Origin: an uncultured Robinsoniella sp.
GTDB lineage: Bacteria; Bacillota; Clostridia; Lachnospirales; Lachnospiraceae
Reading direction: 5' to 3'
NCBI GenBank assembly: GCA_900540475.1
Contig: UQGG01000066.1
Coordinates: 1-32,158, forward strand
Length of the DNA: 32,158 nucleotides
The notes below the pieces were generated by a model. It was not told the origin of the DNA, searched no databases, and worked only from the letters and a program-made list of their open reading frames with translations. The translations under genes and the position numbers were made by a program. Below, one piece after another: positions 7,269-15,891 of this stretch. Positions within the stretch are counted from its first letter, which is position 1. Every line of letters starts with the position of its first letter.

Positions 7269-9979
7269 GATCGCCTGACTGATAATTTTCTCCTGATTAT
7301 TATGGCTGTAAAGGAAATGACTCCCAGCAAAGAGCAGAGGATTCCTGCACCAAGGCCTGGGGTAACATATTTTAAAACTACCTGATGTTCACCCGGTTCC
7401 AGTAAAATGCCGGAATAAATGGTATTTACTCTTAAAAGCTTTTCTTTCTTACCATCCACATAGGCGCTCCAGCCTTTGGAATAAGGAACGGACATACATA
7501 AGACTTTAGTAGAATCCAGATGGATGGAACCGCTTATTCTGTTAGGCGAAAACACTGGGTTTTTCAGATAGTCCTGTTTTAAATGACGGATCTGTGCAGC
7601 ATATTGCTGCATTGGCTGGCTGTTTACAATAAGATCATCAAAGGTGTAGGTGCCTTTTTGCTGAAATGTAAGCTTGATCTCTTTTAATGGGCTGCTGCTG
7701 TATGCAAAGTTTAACAGGTAATCGTTACGTCCTTCATACCAGCGGTATTCCGGGGTTAAAATCGTTAAATTTTTTGTTATACCATTTGCGGCAGCTGTAA
7801 TTTCAGCAGATGTTTCTGTTTTTTTACGTTTCTGGTTGTCGTTCTTAAACATGAGATTCCGGAAAAAGAGATAATTCTCAGAATCCCTTATTCCTTTTAA
7901 GGTAATTGTTATGGAGGAAGAAGGTTTTTTTACGTGGAAATTTCCGTTCTCGTAAGTGACGTTTTTCGAGGGTCTTATGCTATAAGGCAGTTTTTTATCT
8001 GTATATCGAACTTCTGCTTTCTTCAGTAATCCGAAGTCATCTACGTCCAGAATAGCTGCCTGAAGCATCGCCGCCTGTTTTTGAGTCGAGTCCAGAGGTT
8101 CATATTCTGACCGGGGGAGATAGCTGTCATAGGTATATCCAAAGGGCAGCATATTCTGATTCTGGTATATCCGGTAAGAGGAGTGCTCTGTCTGTGGTGT
8201 CTGCAGCAGGGTATAGCCGTAAAATGGATTCTCTTTTAAAGTACTGTCCCCAATCTGGTATTTTACATTTGCAAGGGAATCCAGGATGATTCGGTTGTCC
8301 AGTCCACGGTAGCAGGTGGTACTGCGATACGAACCAGAGACTTCAAGCAGAAATTTACTCACATTTCCATCTGCTATGCTATAGTAAAAATCCATTCCAT
8401 TTAAACCGCTCAGCAGGGCGGAATTTGTCCGGGAAATATCCGAAGCCTGTCCCATAAGCTCATACCGGAAGAATTCCGGGTCATTTAACTGCATGAGTGC
8501 GCTAAGAGGTTCATTTACGATGACGGAATAGGAAGCATTCCTGTTGTGAAAACGGCTGTCATTCGGGTCGCTGAAATAAAACTGGTCAAATCCATAACAG
8601 GCAATTCCGGCAATGATTAATAGTAGATATGACAGGTATGCCAGTGACTTCCCGTGTAAATATGTCGATTTATAGCGGATGGGCAGAACCAGAACCGTTA
8701 CAGCCAGTAATATGCCAAATTTAACAAAACTTTCATCAGAATTTTGTCCAAGGGTACCGCAAAGGATGAGATAACAGGCAGTAACCCCTGCTAAAACCAG
8801 AAATTGCCTCTTGTGAATCTGTAAAAACTCAGGTAACATACACACCAGAATAAACGCCATCATGAAACAATATGCATAACTCCAGCGGTTGGCGGCATAA
8901 GAAAAAACATTTAGTACATGTCCGGCATAAGGAATCAGAAGAAATCCAGTCAGAACCAGGAAGCAGACTTTCAGGCTCCGGTATTTCTTTTTCTGCATAA
9001 ACAAAAAGATGAGTGCGGGAAAGGTAATGACAGAGCAGCCGATAAAAGTCCAGTTCCCCGTGCCCTGACCTGTGAAAATGCCAAACAGGAGCTTCTTGTA
9101 GTACCCCTGCTGATAGCCCATGTTAACTGTATGATCCATGCTAAAGCGTCTGCTGGATAGAGCAGCCAGTATACCGGGCAGTAATAAAATCCCGGCAAGC
9201 AGAACACCGACAAAATAAAAACCGCTGAAGCGTGCCAGACATAATAAAAAATGGCGCACTCTGTGTTCTTCATAATAGTCAAAAAAGCGGATAAGTGCAT
9301 ATAACAAAATGAGAAAACTTAACACATAGAAGAAATAAAAATTGCTCAGAGCAGAAATAAAAATTATCAGGATAAAGAGGCAGGGCGATTTCTTCTGAAA
9401 TATTTTTTCTATCCCGATCAGCAGAAAGGGCAGGTATATCATGGAATTTGCGAAAAAAGGGTGTGTTGTGGATGCATACAGCGCATAGGCAGAAAAAGCA
9501 TAGACGAATGCTCCGCAAATAGAAGACAGACTGTCCTTTTTCATTATCCGGCAGTAGAATAAAAAACCGATGCCCGACAGATAAAGGCGCAGGATAATGA
9601 GACCTCCATATAAATATTCCGTTTTCGATGCCGGAACAAATGCAGAGAGAAGGGTAAGGGGATCTCCGATTACATAATAGTTTAATGTGGTGATCACGTC
9701 GGCGCCAAACCCCAGCTTAGAATCCCATAGAGGTATTTCCAGATTTCCCGTTTCCAAAAAGGTTCGGATGATCCCCCGTAAATATTTCCCATAATAGCTA
9801 AGGGCAGAAAAATGCTGATTAAGGGCGTCGCCGTTTGAAACCAGGGACTTATTCTGGGAGAACAGCCAGAAAAAGCATATACCAAAGATTATGACAAATA
9901 AAATACTGTATAAGGCAAAGCATGAAACGGGGAATGTTTTTTCGTTTTCTGACACTGGTTTATTTAAGGGAGAATGCAT
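7265..9979 (-). CDS. YfhO-family membrane protein (probable lipid-linked-sugar glycosyltransferase)
   Basis: This protein of about 904 residues has a dozen or more hydrophobic segments in its first half and in a final helix near the C terminus. A long extracytoplasmic domain lies between them. The N-terminal NGDALNQH motif followed by IPLWDSKLGFGAD is characteristic of YfhO-family proteins, as is a C-terminal WSAYVDGKKE just before the last helices. In Bacillus subtilis, YfhO adds GlcNAc to lipoteichoic acid from a lipid-linked donor made by CsbB; homologues are assumed to glycosylate surface polymers. An upstream in-frame start would give 58 more residues, but 9979 is chosen because AGAGAGGTT precedes it and the extra residues look non-coding. 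No GT2 partner is adjacent; the nearest is at 2253-3221. Confidence 0.88.
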   Translation of the reverse strand: MHSPLNKPVSENEKTFPVSCFALYSILFVIIFGICFFWLFSQNKSLVSNGDALNQHFSALSYYGKYLRGIIRTFLETGNLEIPLWDSKLGFGADVITTLNYYVIGDPLTLLSAFVPASKTEYLYGGLIILRLYLSGIGFLFYCRIMKKDSLSSICGAFVYAFSAYALYASTTHPFFANSMIYLPFLLIGIEKIFQKKSPCLFILIIFISALSNFYFFYVLSFLILLYALIRFFDYYEEHRVRHFLLCLARFSGFYFVGVLLAGILLLPGILAALSSRRFSMDHTVNMGYQQGYYKKLLFGIFTGQGTGNWTFIGCSVITFPALIFLFMQKKKYRSLKVCFLVLTGFLLIPYAGHVLNVFSYAANRWSYAYCFMMAFILVCMLPEFLQIHKRQFLVLAGVTACYLILCGTLGQNSDESFVKFGILLAVTVLVLPIRYKSTYLHGKSLAYLSYLLLIIAGIACYGFDQFYFSDPNDSRFHNRNASYSVIVNEPLSALMQLNDPEFFRYELMGQASDISRTNSALLSGLNGMDFYYSIADGNVSKFLLEVSGSYRSTTCYRGLDNRIILDSLANVKYQIGDSTLKENPFYGYTLLQTPQTEHSSYRIYQNQNMLPFGYTYDSYLPRSEYEPLDSTQKQAAMLQAAILDVDDFGLLKKAEVRYTDKKLPYSIRPSKNVTYENGNFHVKKPSSSITITLKGIRDSENYLFFRNLMFKNDNQKRKKTETSAEITAAANGITKNLTILTPEYRWYEGRNDYLLNFAYSSSPLKEIKLTFQQKGTYTFDDLIVNSQPMQQYAAQIRHLKQDYLKNPVFSPNRISGSIHLDSTKVLCMSVPYSKGWSAYVDGKKEKLLRVNTIYSGILLEPGEHQVVLKYVTPGLGAGILCSLLGVISFTAIIIRRKLSVRRS

Positions 9980-10205
9980 ATTTCTGAACCTCTCTGTTAT
10001 CATTTGCGGTGTAATGTTATTAAGAAAATAATACCATATATATCCAGTCAAGTATATAAGTTTATGAAACAGGAAAGCTGGCAATATGCAGCTGATCTTA
10101 CTGTGAACACCCGAAGTGAGTGAGCAGTGACGATCAGACTCAGTGTGGAGCATGTTTCATTGTCATCTGGCATAGATTTTAAGAAAAGCAGTATGGGAGA
10201 TTTAC
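9980..10205. other. Intergenic region between divergent YfhO and subtilase genes
   Basis: No gene is supported. A weak stem can be drawn between CTGATC (near 10091) and GATCAG (near 10133), with ACTG/CAGT just inside it. Both divergent genes must be expressed from this region, but no clearly spaced consensus promoter was found. Confidence 0.3.
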
Positions 10206-11960
10206 ATGGAGTGTCAAATAAATGTAGTATCAGAAGAATTTGCTGATTTTATCATATCAAACAACGCCTTTGACTTAGAAGGGGTACTGCGGGATAACCC
10301 TCAGATATGTGCTGATTATGCGGACAGCGAGTTTACCATCCTGTATGTTCCCATGGAGGATGCCACCCCGGTTACAACTCATAGATATAAATATTATACC
10401 ATTCCTAATCTGTATACGCTTCTCGACACATCAAGCCTGGAGGCATCCGGTATTATGGAGACTATAAATCAGCCGGTATTAAACCTGCGAGGGCAGGGTA
10501 CCATCATTGGTTTTATTGATACGGGTATTGATTACCGGAATCCGTTATTCCGGTATAGTGACGGTCGATCCCGTATTTTAGGCATCTGGGACCAGAATCT
10601 GCCCTCACCGGAAGGATCTTACGAAATGCCTCCGGGCATACCGGGATTCACGATCAATGATACGATTATTTATGGAACTGAATTTACCAATGAACAGATT
10701 AACCAGGCTCTGGCTTCCGACCAGCCCTTATCCGTTGTTCCAAGCATTGATGAAGTCGGACATGGAACCTTTTTGGCAGGCATAGCTGCCGGTTCGGAAT
10801 CGAAAAATTCTGATTTTATCGGTGTGGCACCGGATTGTAATATTGCTGTTGTGAAATTGAAAAAGGCAAAAAAATATCTGCGCGAGTTTTATGCCATTCA
10901 GGAATCAGCGGTGGCATATCAGGAAAATGATATTATGATGGGAATTAAATATCTGGCGCTTATTGCGGCACGTTATGAGATGCCTCTGGTAGTCTGCATC
11001 GGTCTTGGAACGAATCTTGGAAGCCATGAGGGTTCCTCTCCTCTGGGGCTGCTGCTGAGAAGGGCTAATCTCATGACGGGGTTTGCATCTGTGATAGCCG
11101 GGGGAAATGAGGTGGGAAGATACCACCATTTCCTGGGAAATATAACATCAGATATGGAATATGAAGATGTGGAACTGCTGGTAGGACCGGACGAAAAGGG
11201 ATTTGTTATGGAGTTATGGGCAACTGTTCCGGAAACTTATACCGTTGGATTTGTATCACCGGGAGGGCAGGTGATTCAGAGACTGCCGCTGAATATAGGT
11301 ACAGAAACCCTGGTTACCTTTACACTGGAGAACACACAGATTTCAGTTCATTATGGTAATTCCGAGCTGGGGTCCGGCAGCCAGTTTATTGTGATGCGTT
11401 TTCTGTTACCCGCTCATGGAATATGGAGGATCCGTGTATTCAATACGCTTTACGTTACGGGCAGGTACCATATGTGGCTTCCCGTACATGGTTTTATTAC
11501 GGAAAATACGGTTTTTTTAAACCCGGATCCGTTTACTACAATAACAGAACCTGCAAATGCCTATAGCTGCATTACGGTAGGGGCTTATAACCACAGGGAT
11601 GGCAGTCTTTATATTCATACGGGATATGGTTATAGCCGGGATAATATTCTAAAGCCCAGCCTTGCAGCACCGGGGGTGGATGTCTATGGACCGGCGTTAT
11701 CCGGCGTTGTGTCGGAATCGGGCATTCCCATGACCTACAAGTCGGGAACCTCCGTTGCGGCAGCCCATGTGGCAGGTGCCGCTGCAGATTTAATGACATG
11801 GGGAATCGTGCACGGGAATAATCTCAGTATGAATACAGCAGCCATTAATACTTATCTGTTAAGGGGAGCAGACCGCACTCCCGCTTACAGCTATCCCAAC
11901 CAAGAATGGGGGATGGGGGCTTTAAACCTGTACCAGACAATACTCCGGCTTCGAGAGTGA
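10206..11960 (+). CDS. S8-family subtilisin-like serine peptidase, Csp-like
   Basis: This 584-residue protease keeps a complete catalytic triad: D105 in IGFIDTGID, H186 in GHGTFLAG and S516 in SGTSVAAAHVAG. There is no signal peptide. About 90 residues precede the catalytic domain and may act as a short prodomain. Between the His and Ser blocks, a large insert (about 310-440) looks beta-rich and resembles the jelly-roll inserts of Clostridium Csp germination proteases. Csp proteases activate SleC during spore germination, but related genes are frequent in Lachnospiraceae and many have no tested role. No sleC-like gene is near. GGGAG supports the start. It is a single gene, and its substrate is unknown. 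Confidence 0.9.
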   Translation: MECQINVVSEEFADFIISNNAFDLEGVLRDNPQICADYADSEFTILYVPMEDATPVTTHRYKYYTIPNLYTLLDTSSLEASGIMETINQPVLNLRGQGTIIGFIDTGIDYRNPLFRYSDGRSRILGIWDQNLPSPEGSYEMPPGIPGFTINDTIIYGTEFTNEQINQALASDQPLSVVPSIDEVGHGTFLAGIAAGSESKNSDFIGVAPDCNIAVVKLKKAKKYLREFYAIQESAVAYQENDIMMGIKYLALIAARYEMPLVVCIGLGTNLGSHEGSSPLGLLLRRANLMTGFASVIAGGNEVGRYHHFLGNITSDMEYEDVELLVGPDEKGFVMELWATVPETYTVGFVSPGGQVIQRLPLNIGTETLVTFTLENTQISVHYGNSELGSGSQFIVMRFLLPAHGIWRIRVFNTLYVTGRYHMWLPVHGFITENTVFLNPDPFTTITEPANAYSCITVGAYNHRDGSLYIHTGYGYSRDNILKPSLAAPGVDVYGPALSGVVSESGIPMTYKSGTSVAAAHVAGAAADLMTWGIVHGNNLSMNTAAINTYLLRGADRTPAYSYPNQEWGMGALNLYQTILRLRE

Positions 11961-12050
11961 CTGGAAAAAGTAAGACATAGGATATTGATTTAATTTATGG
12001 TACAATGTACAAAACAGCAAATGATTTCGTACAGGCAAAAGGAGTGGAAT

Positions 12051-13097
12051 ATGCGTTTAAAGGCCAAAGATATTGCAGAAGCACTAAAAGTATCCCCGGC
12101 AACAGTTTCCTTAGCATTAAATGACCGTCCGGGAGTGAATGCAGAGACGAAGAAGAGAATACTGGAGTATACAGAACAGATGCAGGAGCTTCAGAAAGAA
12201 GAACGGCTGAGTGCCAGGGATATGAATAAGGGTACCCTGCTGATGCTTCATTACGTCAAACATGGAGTAATACTGGAGCGAAGTTCCAGTAAGAGCGGGG
12301 ATCTTTTTATGGAAGAGATGGAACATGCTGTCAACCGCTGCGGTTACCAATTTCTGCATTTAGCCTTTTATGAAAAAAAAGAGGATCTGGAGAGTCTTCT
12401 TCAGGAATGTAGAGAGCGTAATGTCAGAGGGATATATATCATGGCAGCTGAAATGCGGCAGAGCGATATCTATCCATTTCTCCAGTTAAAGATCCCCATT
12501 GTAGTAGGAGACAATCTGTTCTATGACCAGGGACTTGACAGCTATCTGGTTGACAACCGGGAGGGAATCCGAAGGGGTGTGGATTATCTGGTAGATAAAG
12601 GCCACAGCCATATTGTATATCTGGCTGAGAATATTGATATTTTTAATTTTGTGGAGCGGCGGGAAGCGTTTATTCTGGAGATGGCAAGGCGGGAATGCGG
12701 AGATGCCTGCAGCCGGATCAGGCATCTGGGAAATATGGTGGATGAGGTATATGAGTCTATGGTAAGATACCTGGATGAAGGAATCTTTCGCACCACGGCT
12801 TTTATTCTGGAGAGTTCTGTAATATCGCTGGGGGTCAGCAAGGCTCTTTTGGAGAGGCAGATACGGATTCCCCGGGATGTGTCCCTGGTGGGATTTGATG
12901 CACTGCCGCCTGTTAGTCTTCTGGGTATCCATCTGACACTTATTAAGGGCACCCATACGAAGCGCCATCTGGCTGCAGTGAAGCATCTTCTTCGCCACAT
13001 GGAAGAGGCGGAAGAAGAGACAGTGAGAATTTACTATAAAACAAGGATTTTGGAAGGGGACAGTGTATTCGATAAAACAAAATATATTTATACGTAG
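12051..13097 (+). CDS. LacI/GalR-family transcriptional regulator
   Basis: This 348-residue protein has an N-terminal LacI-type helix-turn-helix at about 3-42 (KAKDIAEALKVSPATVSLAL) followed by a periplasmic-binding-protein-like sugar sensor (about 60-340). The start at 12051 is chosen over an upstream in-frame ATG at 11997: it has AAAGGAG correctly spaced, and the extra residues precede the conserved HTH. The segment YLVDNREGIRRGVDYLVDKG fits the family core. It points toward the PTS operon but is separated from it by the ABC/MerR cassette, which bears signs of mobility. A reasonable inference is that it once lay directly upstream of that operon and controls it. A terminator follows immediately. 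Confidence 0.92.
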   Translation: MRLKAKDIAEALKVSPATVSLALNDRPGVNAETKKRILEYTEQMQELQKEERLSARDMNKGTLLMLHYVKHGVILERSSSKSGDLFMEEMEHAVNRCGYQFLHLAFYEKKEDLESLLQECRERNVRGIYIMAAEMRQSDIYPFLQLKIPIVVGDNLFYDQGLDSYLVDNREGIRRGVDYLVDKGHSHIVYLAENIDIFNFVERREAFILEMARRECGDACSRIRHLGNMVDEVYESMVRYLDEGIFRTTAFILESSVISLGVSKALLERQIRIPRDVSLVGFDALPPVSLLGIHLTLIKGTHTKRHLAAVKHLLRHMEEAEEETVRIYYKTRILEGDSVFDKTKYIYT

Positions 13098-13126
13098 TGC
13101 CTGAGACGAATTGTCAGGGACTTTTT
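13097..13126 (+). terminator. Intrinsic terminator after the LacI-type gene
   Basis: Arms 13097-13104 and 13114-13121 form an 8-bp stem with one mismatch and a 9-base loop, followed by five T. It also lies at the edge of the suspected inserted cassette. Confidence 0.75.
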
Positions 13127-13146
13127 CATCACATCGCCAAAATTAC

Positions 13147-13800
13147 TTAAAGTGTTTTTCTTTTTAAAACGGTTAGTCCAATAAAGGATAGTGCCATACT
13201 TAACAATAGGCAGATACCAATGTGCAGCAGAGCATTACTGTTGAACAAAATGACCTTAAAAAATCCTGCCAAAATACGCCTTAGCGGTGCAATGGGAGTA
13301 AAAATACAGATAATCGCCACTAAAATGCCATCAGTCAGCCACCCGTACCAATAAGGCTGCATAAATAACAGTACATGCAGAAAAATCATTGTGAGCAGCA
13401 GAAATACACCTTGCTGTATAAAGGCGGCAAATATACCGTTGTCTGTCCAACCACACAAATCCATCAGGTTGATAACCGTCTGTGTTCGATTAAGAGGGTC
13501 AATCAGTAAATGAATAGCAGTATTGGCAAGCGAAACCAATAATGCCATCAATCCATAACTGGCAAGGCTTCCGAGGAAGTAGTCTTTTTTGCTCGTTCCC
13601 AAGTGCATCAGCTTTGTATAGTCGTAGAACACAAAGAAAAACGGTGTCATGACAGCAATCAGCCAGGTGTAGTTTCCATTGCTCAATGCAATTTTGGAGT
13701 CTCCCGAAGTAGTGGCACATAGCACCACAACCGCAGTAATAATAAAACTGACTTTATTACTTGCAAAAAGTCGTTTGATAATCGCTAAGATCGCTTTCAT
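13147..13800 (-). CDS. ABC-2-type transporter permease
   Basis: This 217-residue membrane protein has about six hydrophobic segments with short loops, the form of small ABC-2 permeases. It overlaps the ATPase gene by 4 bp (ATGA), so translation is probably coupled. With its partner it would form a half-size exporter complex. The MerR gene next door makes antibiotic, peptide or stress-compound export plausible, but no specific family was recognised. Codon use (frequent AAT, TTT, GAA) looks more AT-rich than the neighbouring sugar genes, in keeping with transfer. Confidence 0.82.
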   Translation of the reverse strand: MKAILAIIKRLFASNKVSFIITAVVVLCATTSGDSKIALSNGNYTWLIAVMTPFFFVFYDYTKLMHLGTSKKDYFLGSLASYGLMALLVSLANTAIHLLIDPLNRTQTVINLMDLCGWTDNGIFAAFIQQGVFLLLTMIFLHVLLFMQPYWYGWLTDGILVAIICIFTPIAPLRRILAGFFKVILFNSNALLHIGICLLLSMALSFIGLTVLKRKTL

Positions 13801-14648
13801 TGTTTTGCTCCTCCTTTATGTCCAACCATTTGAATAAAGAAATCCTGTAAAGACAATGGGTGAATTTCCAAAGAAGGCATTTCCACCGGTGGATTGTCAA
13901 ACAAATAGCTTGTCACAAGCCCCCCACCGGTATCTTGCCCTATGACATTGAGGTTAGCTGTTGCGGTATCCACATCTTTCTTCAAGCCGCTTACGCTAAA
14001 CGCCTTTGTTTCAACCGCTTGCAGCGTATCAAAAAAGCGGATACGTCCTTGATCAATAATAATCAGTTTTTGAATGGTCTTTGCGATTTCCTCAATAATG
14101 TGGGTAGATACAATGATGACTCGTGGATGCTTTTGAAAGCTCTCTGTCAGCATTTCATAAAACTCTACACGCATAATAGCATCAAAGCCCAGGACAGGCT
14201 CGTCTAACAAAATGACACTTTTATTGCTTGCAAGACAAATAATCGATGAAACCATTGTTTTCATTCCAAGGGAAAGATGGTTAAACTTCTTTTTTTCATC
14301 CAGTTCAAAACGCTCCATCATTTCAGCAGCAAATTCAAAATCATAATTAGGGTTTACTTTCGATGCAATACGCAGCAGCTTTCGCACCGAAAGATTAAAG
14401 TGCTTTGCGAAGTTTTCGATATAGCTTACCCCAGTGTCCAATGTCGAGGTTGTTATCACCTTTTTGCCGACCTCAATTTTACCATCGGTAATGTTTTGAT
14501 ACCCTGCTATGGATTTGAGGAGCGTTGTTTTTCCCGCCCCATTTCTGCCTAGCAAGCAATAAATCCCAGGCTCGTCAATTTTCAATGTAACATTCTTTAA
14601 TACAGAAGCATTCCTGTACTGTTTGGTCACATTCATCAGCTCAATCAT
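13797..14648 (-). CDS. ABC transporter ATP-binding protein
   Basis: This 283-residue ATPase energises the exporter formed with the permease encoded after it. Visible motifs are Walker A GRNGAGKTT (34-42), the signature LSLGM (125-129), Walker B SVILLDEP (144-151) and the H-loop STHI (181-184). The signature differs from consensus LSGGQ, as is common in the bacitracin/YtrB-like export ATPases. AGGAGG lies upstream of the start. The gene is transcribed from a MerR-type promoter at 14714-14744 and is divergent from the merR gene. Confidence 0.93.
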   Translation of the reverse strand: MIELMNVTKQYRNASVLKNVTLKIDEPGIYCLLGRNGAGKTTLLKSIAGYQNITDGKIEVGKKVITTSTLDTGVSYIENFAKHFNLSVRKLLRIASKVNPNYDFEFAAEMMERFELDEKKKFNHLSLGMKTMVSSIICLASNKSVILLDEPVLGFDAIMRVEFYEMLTESFQKHPRVIIVSTHIIEEIAKTIQKLIIIDQGRIRFFDTLQAVETKAFSVSGLKKDVDTATANLNVIGQDTGGGLVTSYLFDNPPVEMPSLEIHPLSLQDFFIQMVGHKGGAKQ

Positions 14649-14683
14649 ATGTTTTTAATCCTCCTATTAGTTATGGCATGTTA

Positions 14684-14712
14684 TTGATTTGTACAATTAT
14701 CTATACTATAAT
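14684..14712 (+). promoter_or_regulatory. Promoter of the merR-type gene
   Basis: TTGATT at 14684-14689 and TATAAT at 14707-14712 are spaced by 17 bp. The -10 box ends one base before the -10 box of the divergent ABC promoter, so binding of MerR can affect both directions. Confidence 0.75.
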
Positions 14713-14713
14713 C

Positions 14714-14744
14714 ATTGTAATCCCTTGTGTTACACAAGGGTCAA
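14714..14744 (-). promoter_or_regulatory. MerR-type promoter and operator of the ABC operon
   Basis: On the minus strand, TTGACC (14739-14744) and TACAAT (14714-14719) are separated by 19 bp, the overlong spacer typical of promoters activated by MerR proteins through DNA distortion. A perfect dyad (CCCTTGTG, three bases, CACAAGGG; 14722-14740) fills the spacer. This is direct sequence support for control of the ABC operon by the adjacent regulator. Confidence 0.85.
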
Positions 14745-14756
14745 GGGGGTAAAAGA

Positions 14757-15539
14757 ATGAAACCATTTTTATCAATAGGTGAGACTGCAAAAGCGGTTCA
14801 TACAACAATAGAAACGCTGCGGCATTATGACCGTATCGGACTTGTTAAGCCAGGCAAAAAAGATAATACTACCAACTACCGCTATTACACCGAGCAGGAT
14901 ATTGTGAGAATCAACACGGTTCGTGCCTTGCAGCAAATGGATTTACCTTTGCAAAAAATCAAAGAGGTTTTAGAATTTGATGACCTGGAAAAAATCATTG
15001 ATTTTCTGGCAGAAGCCGAAAAAAGAGCAGATGAAAAAATGGCATTACTGGAATATAGCAAGGCAAAAATACAGTTGGCAAAATTGGATTATGAGAATAA
15101 ACTTCGTGGACATATACAAACAGCGGGTATCGCTGTTAAATGTTTTTCGGAGCGTGTTATCTTACTTTCAGACACCCTTGAAACGCCAACCATCGATAAA
15201 TTGTGGAATTATTTAAGCCACTTCTACGATAAGATGGAGCCAGAACGAAAAGAGCAATTTTTGTTTGCAGATATAGCGGGTATCTATACGGAAAATGGAT
15301 TATCAAAAATGTTTGCCGTTTGTATTCGCTATGAAAGTATGGATGGGTTAAAGGTATTGCCGAAAGGAAACTATTTGTGTGTAGACTGCACGGAAGAAAA
15401 CAGAGCAGCTAAATTAAAGGAGTTAATACAGATTGCAAAGGACGAATACGGTATTCAGCCGAAGTTTACAGTGCAGCAGATTGTTGTATCTGGTATATTA
15501 CAGTGGAATTATCAGCTCCAAGTTTATTTAGGAGGTTAA
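14757..15539 (+). CDS. MerR-family transcriptional activator with effector-binding domain
   Basis: This 260-residue protein has the MerR winged HTH at about 1-72 (IGETAKAVHTTIETLRHYDR, then NYRYYTEQDI), a coiled-coil linker (about 75-115) and a C-terminal domain of GyrI/effector-binding type (about 120-260). That domain class binds lipophilic drugs in BmrR and TipA relatives. The start at 14757 is preferred over a longer non-ATG start at 14727, which would run through the operator. It is divergent from the ABC genes and very likely activates them on binding the compound exported. The gene ends right next to a recombinase remnant. Confidence 0.92.
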   Translation: MKPFLSIGETAKAVHTTIETLRHYDRIGLVKPGKKDNTTNYRYYTEQDIVRINTVRALQQMDLPLQKIKEVLEFDDLEKIIDFLAEAEKRADEKMALLEYSKAKIQLAKLDYENKLRGHIQTAGIAVKCFSERVILLSDTLETPTIDKLWNYLSHFYDKMEPERKEQFLFADIAGIYTENGLSKMFAVCIRYESMDGLKVLPKGNYLCVDCTEENRAAKLKELIQIAKDEYGIQPKFTVQQIVVSGILQWNYQLQVYLGG

Positions 15540-15540
15540 A

Positions 15541-15640
15541 GCGGTCTGCCTAGCTCATGTCCTTAATGATAATGGTTTCAACTCGTCCTGCTTCGACTTC
15601 CTCCACCTTGGCGGTGAAGCCGGGGCGGTCAAAGAGAATT
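15541..15640 (-). pseudogene. Fragment of a large serine recombinase (TnpX/Tn4451 type)
   Basis: On the minus strand this reads FDRPGFTAKVEEVEAGRVE followed by TIIIKDMS and a stop. FDRPGF, EAGRV and KDMS(R)LGR are hallmark stretches of the N-terminal catalytic domain of large serine recombinases from Tn4451/Tn1549-type elements. After KDMS the bases CTAGGCAGA would restore LGR if a 4-bp deletion is allowed. Upstream, an in-frame stop closes the frame. Only about 30 codons survive, so it is non-functional debris. It abuts the MerR gene and marks the likely right edge of an acquired segment. Confidence 0.8.
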
Positions 15641-15891
15641 GTTTAAACATTCAGGTGACCGGCATGTTTTTAAAGAAAATTTAAAAGCATGTTGTTTTTT
15701 TACAAATTTTAAGAAATATCCGTTTCGTTTTTGGGAGAAAATTAGCATATAGATAGAAAAATCCGGAGGGGATTGTAAGAGGAATTGAGAAATGCTAAAA
15801 TTCAGACAAATAAGAGTTGAGCATTTTTATACATGCTCTGGCGCGCATCTTAAAAAAACAATTCATGCAGTTGACTTTAGGAGGAGAGATC
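15641..15891 (+). other. Leader region of the PTS operon
   Basis: No gene is supported; a reading frame can be opened from 15817 but AGGAGGAG before 15892 shows the real start. GAAATATCCGTTTC at 15713-15726 is an imperfect dyad with a CG near its centre and may be the LacI-type operator. No antiterminator-type RNA hairpin of the Bgl class was recognised, in line with the absence of a BglG/LicT gene. Confidence 0.4.

Noticed and set aside
9980..10153. 58-residue N-terminal extension of the YfhO protein
   Set aside because: The extension looks like translated intergenic DNA, contains the expected promoter zone, and a better ribosome site precedes 9979.
15641..15891. Bgl-type antiterminator hairpin or catabolite-repression site before the PTS gene
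   Set aside because: No RAT-like sequence with overlapping terminator and no good match to the CcpA consensus could be seen; only a weak dyad is reported.
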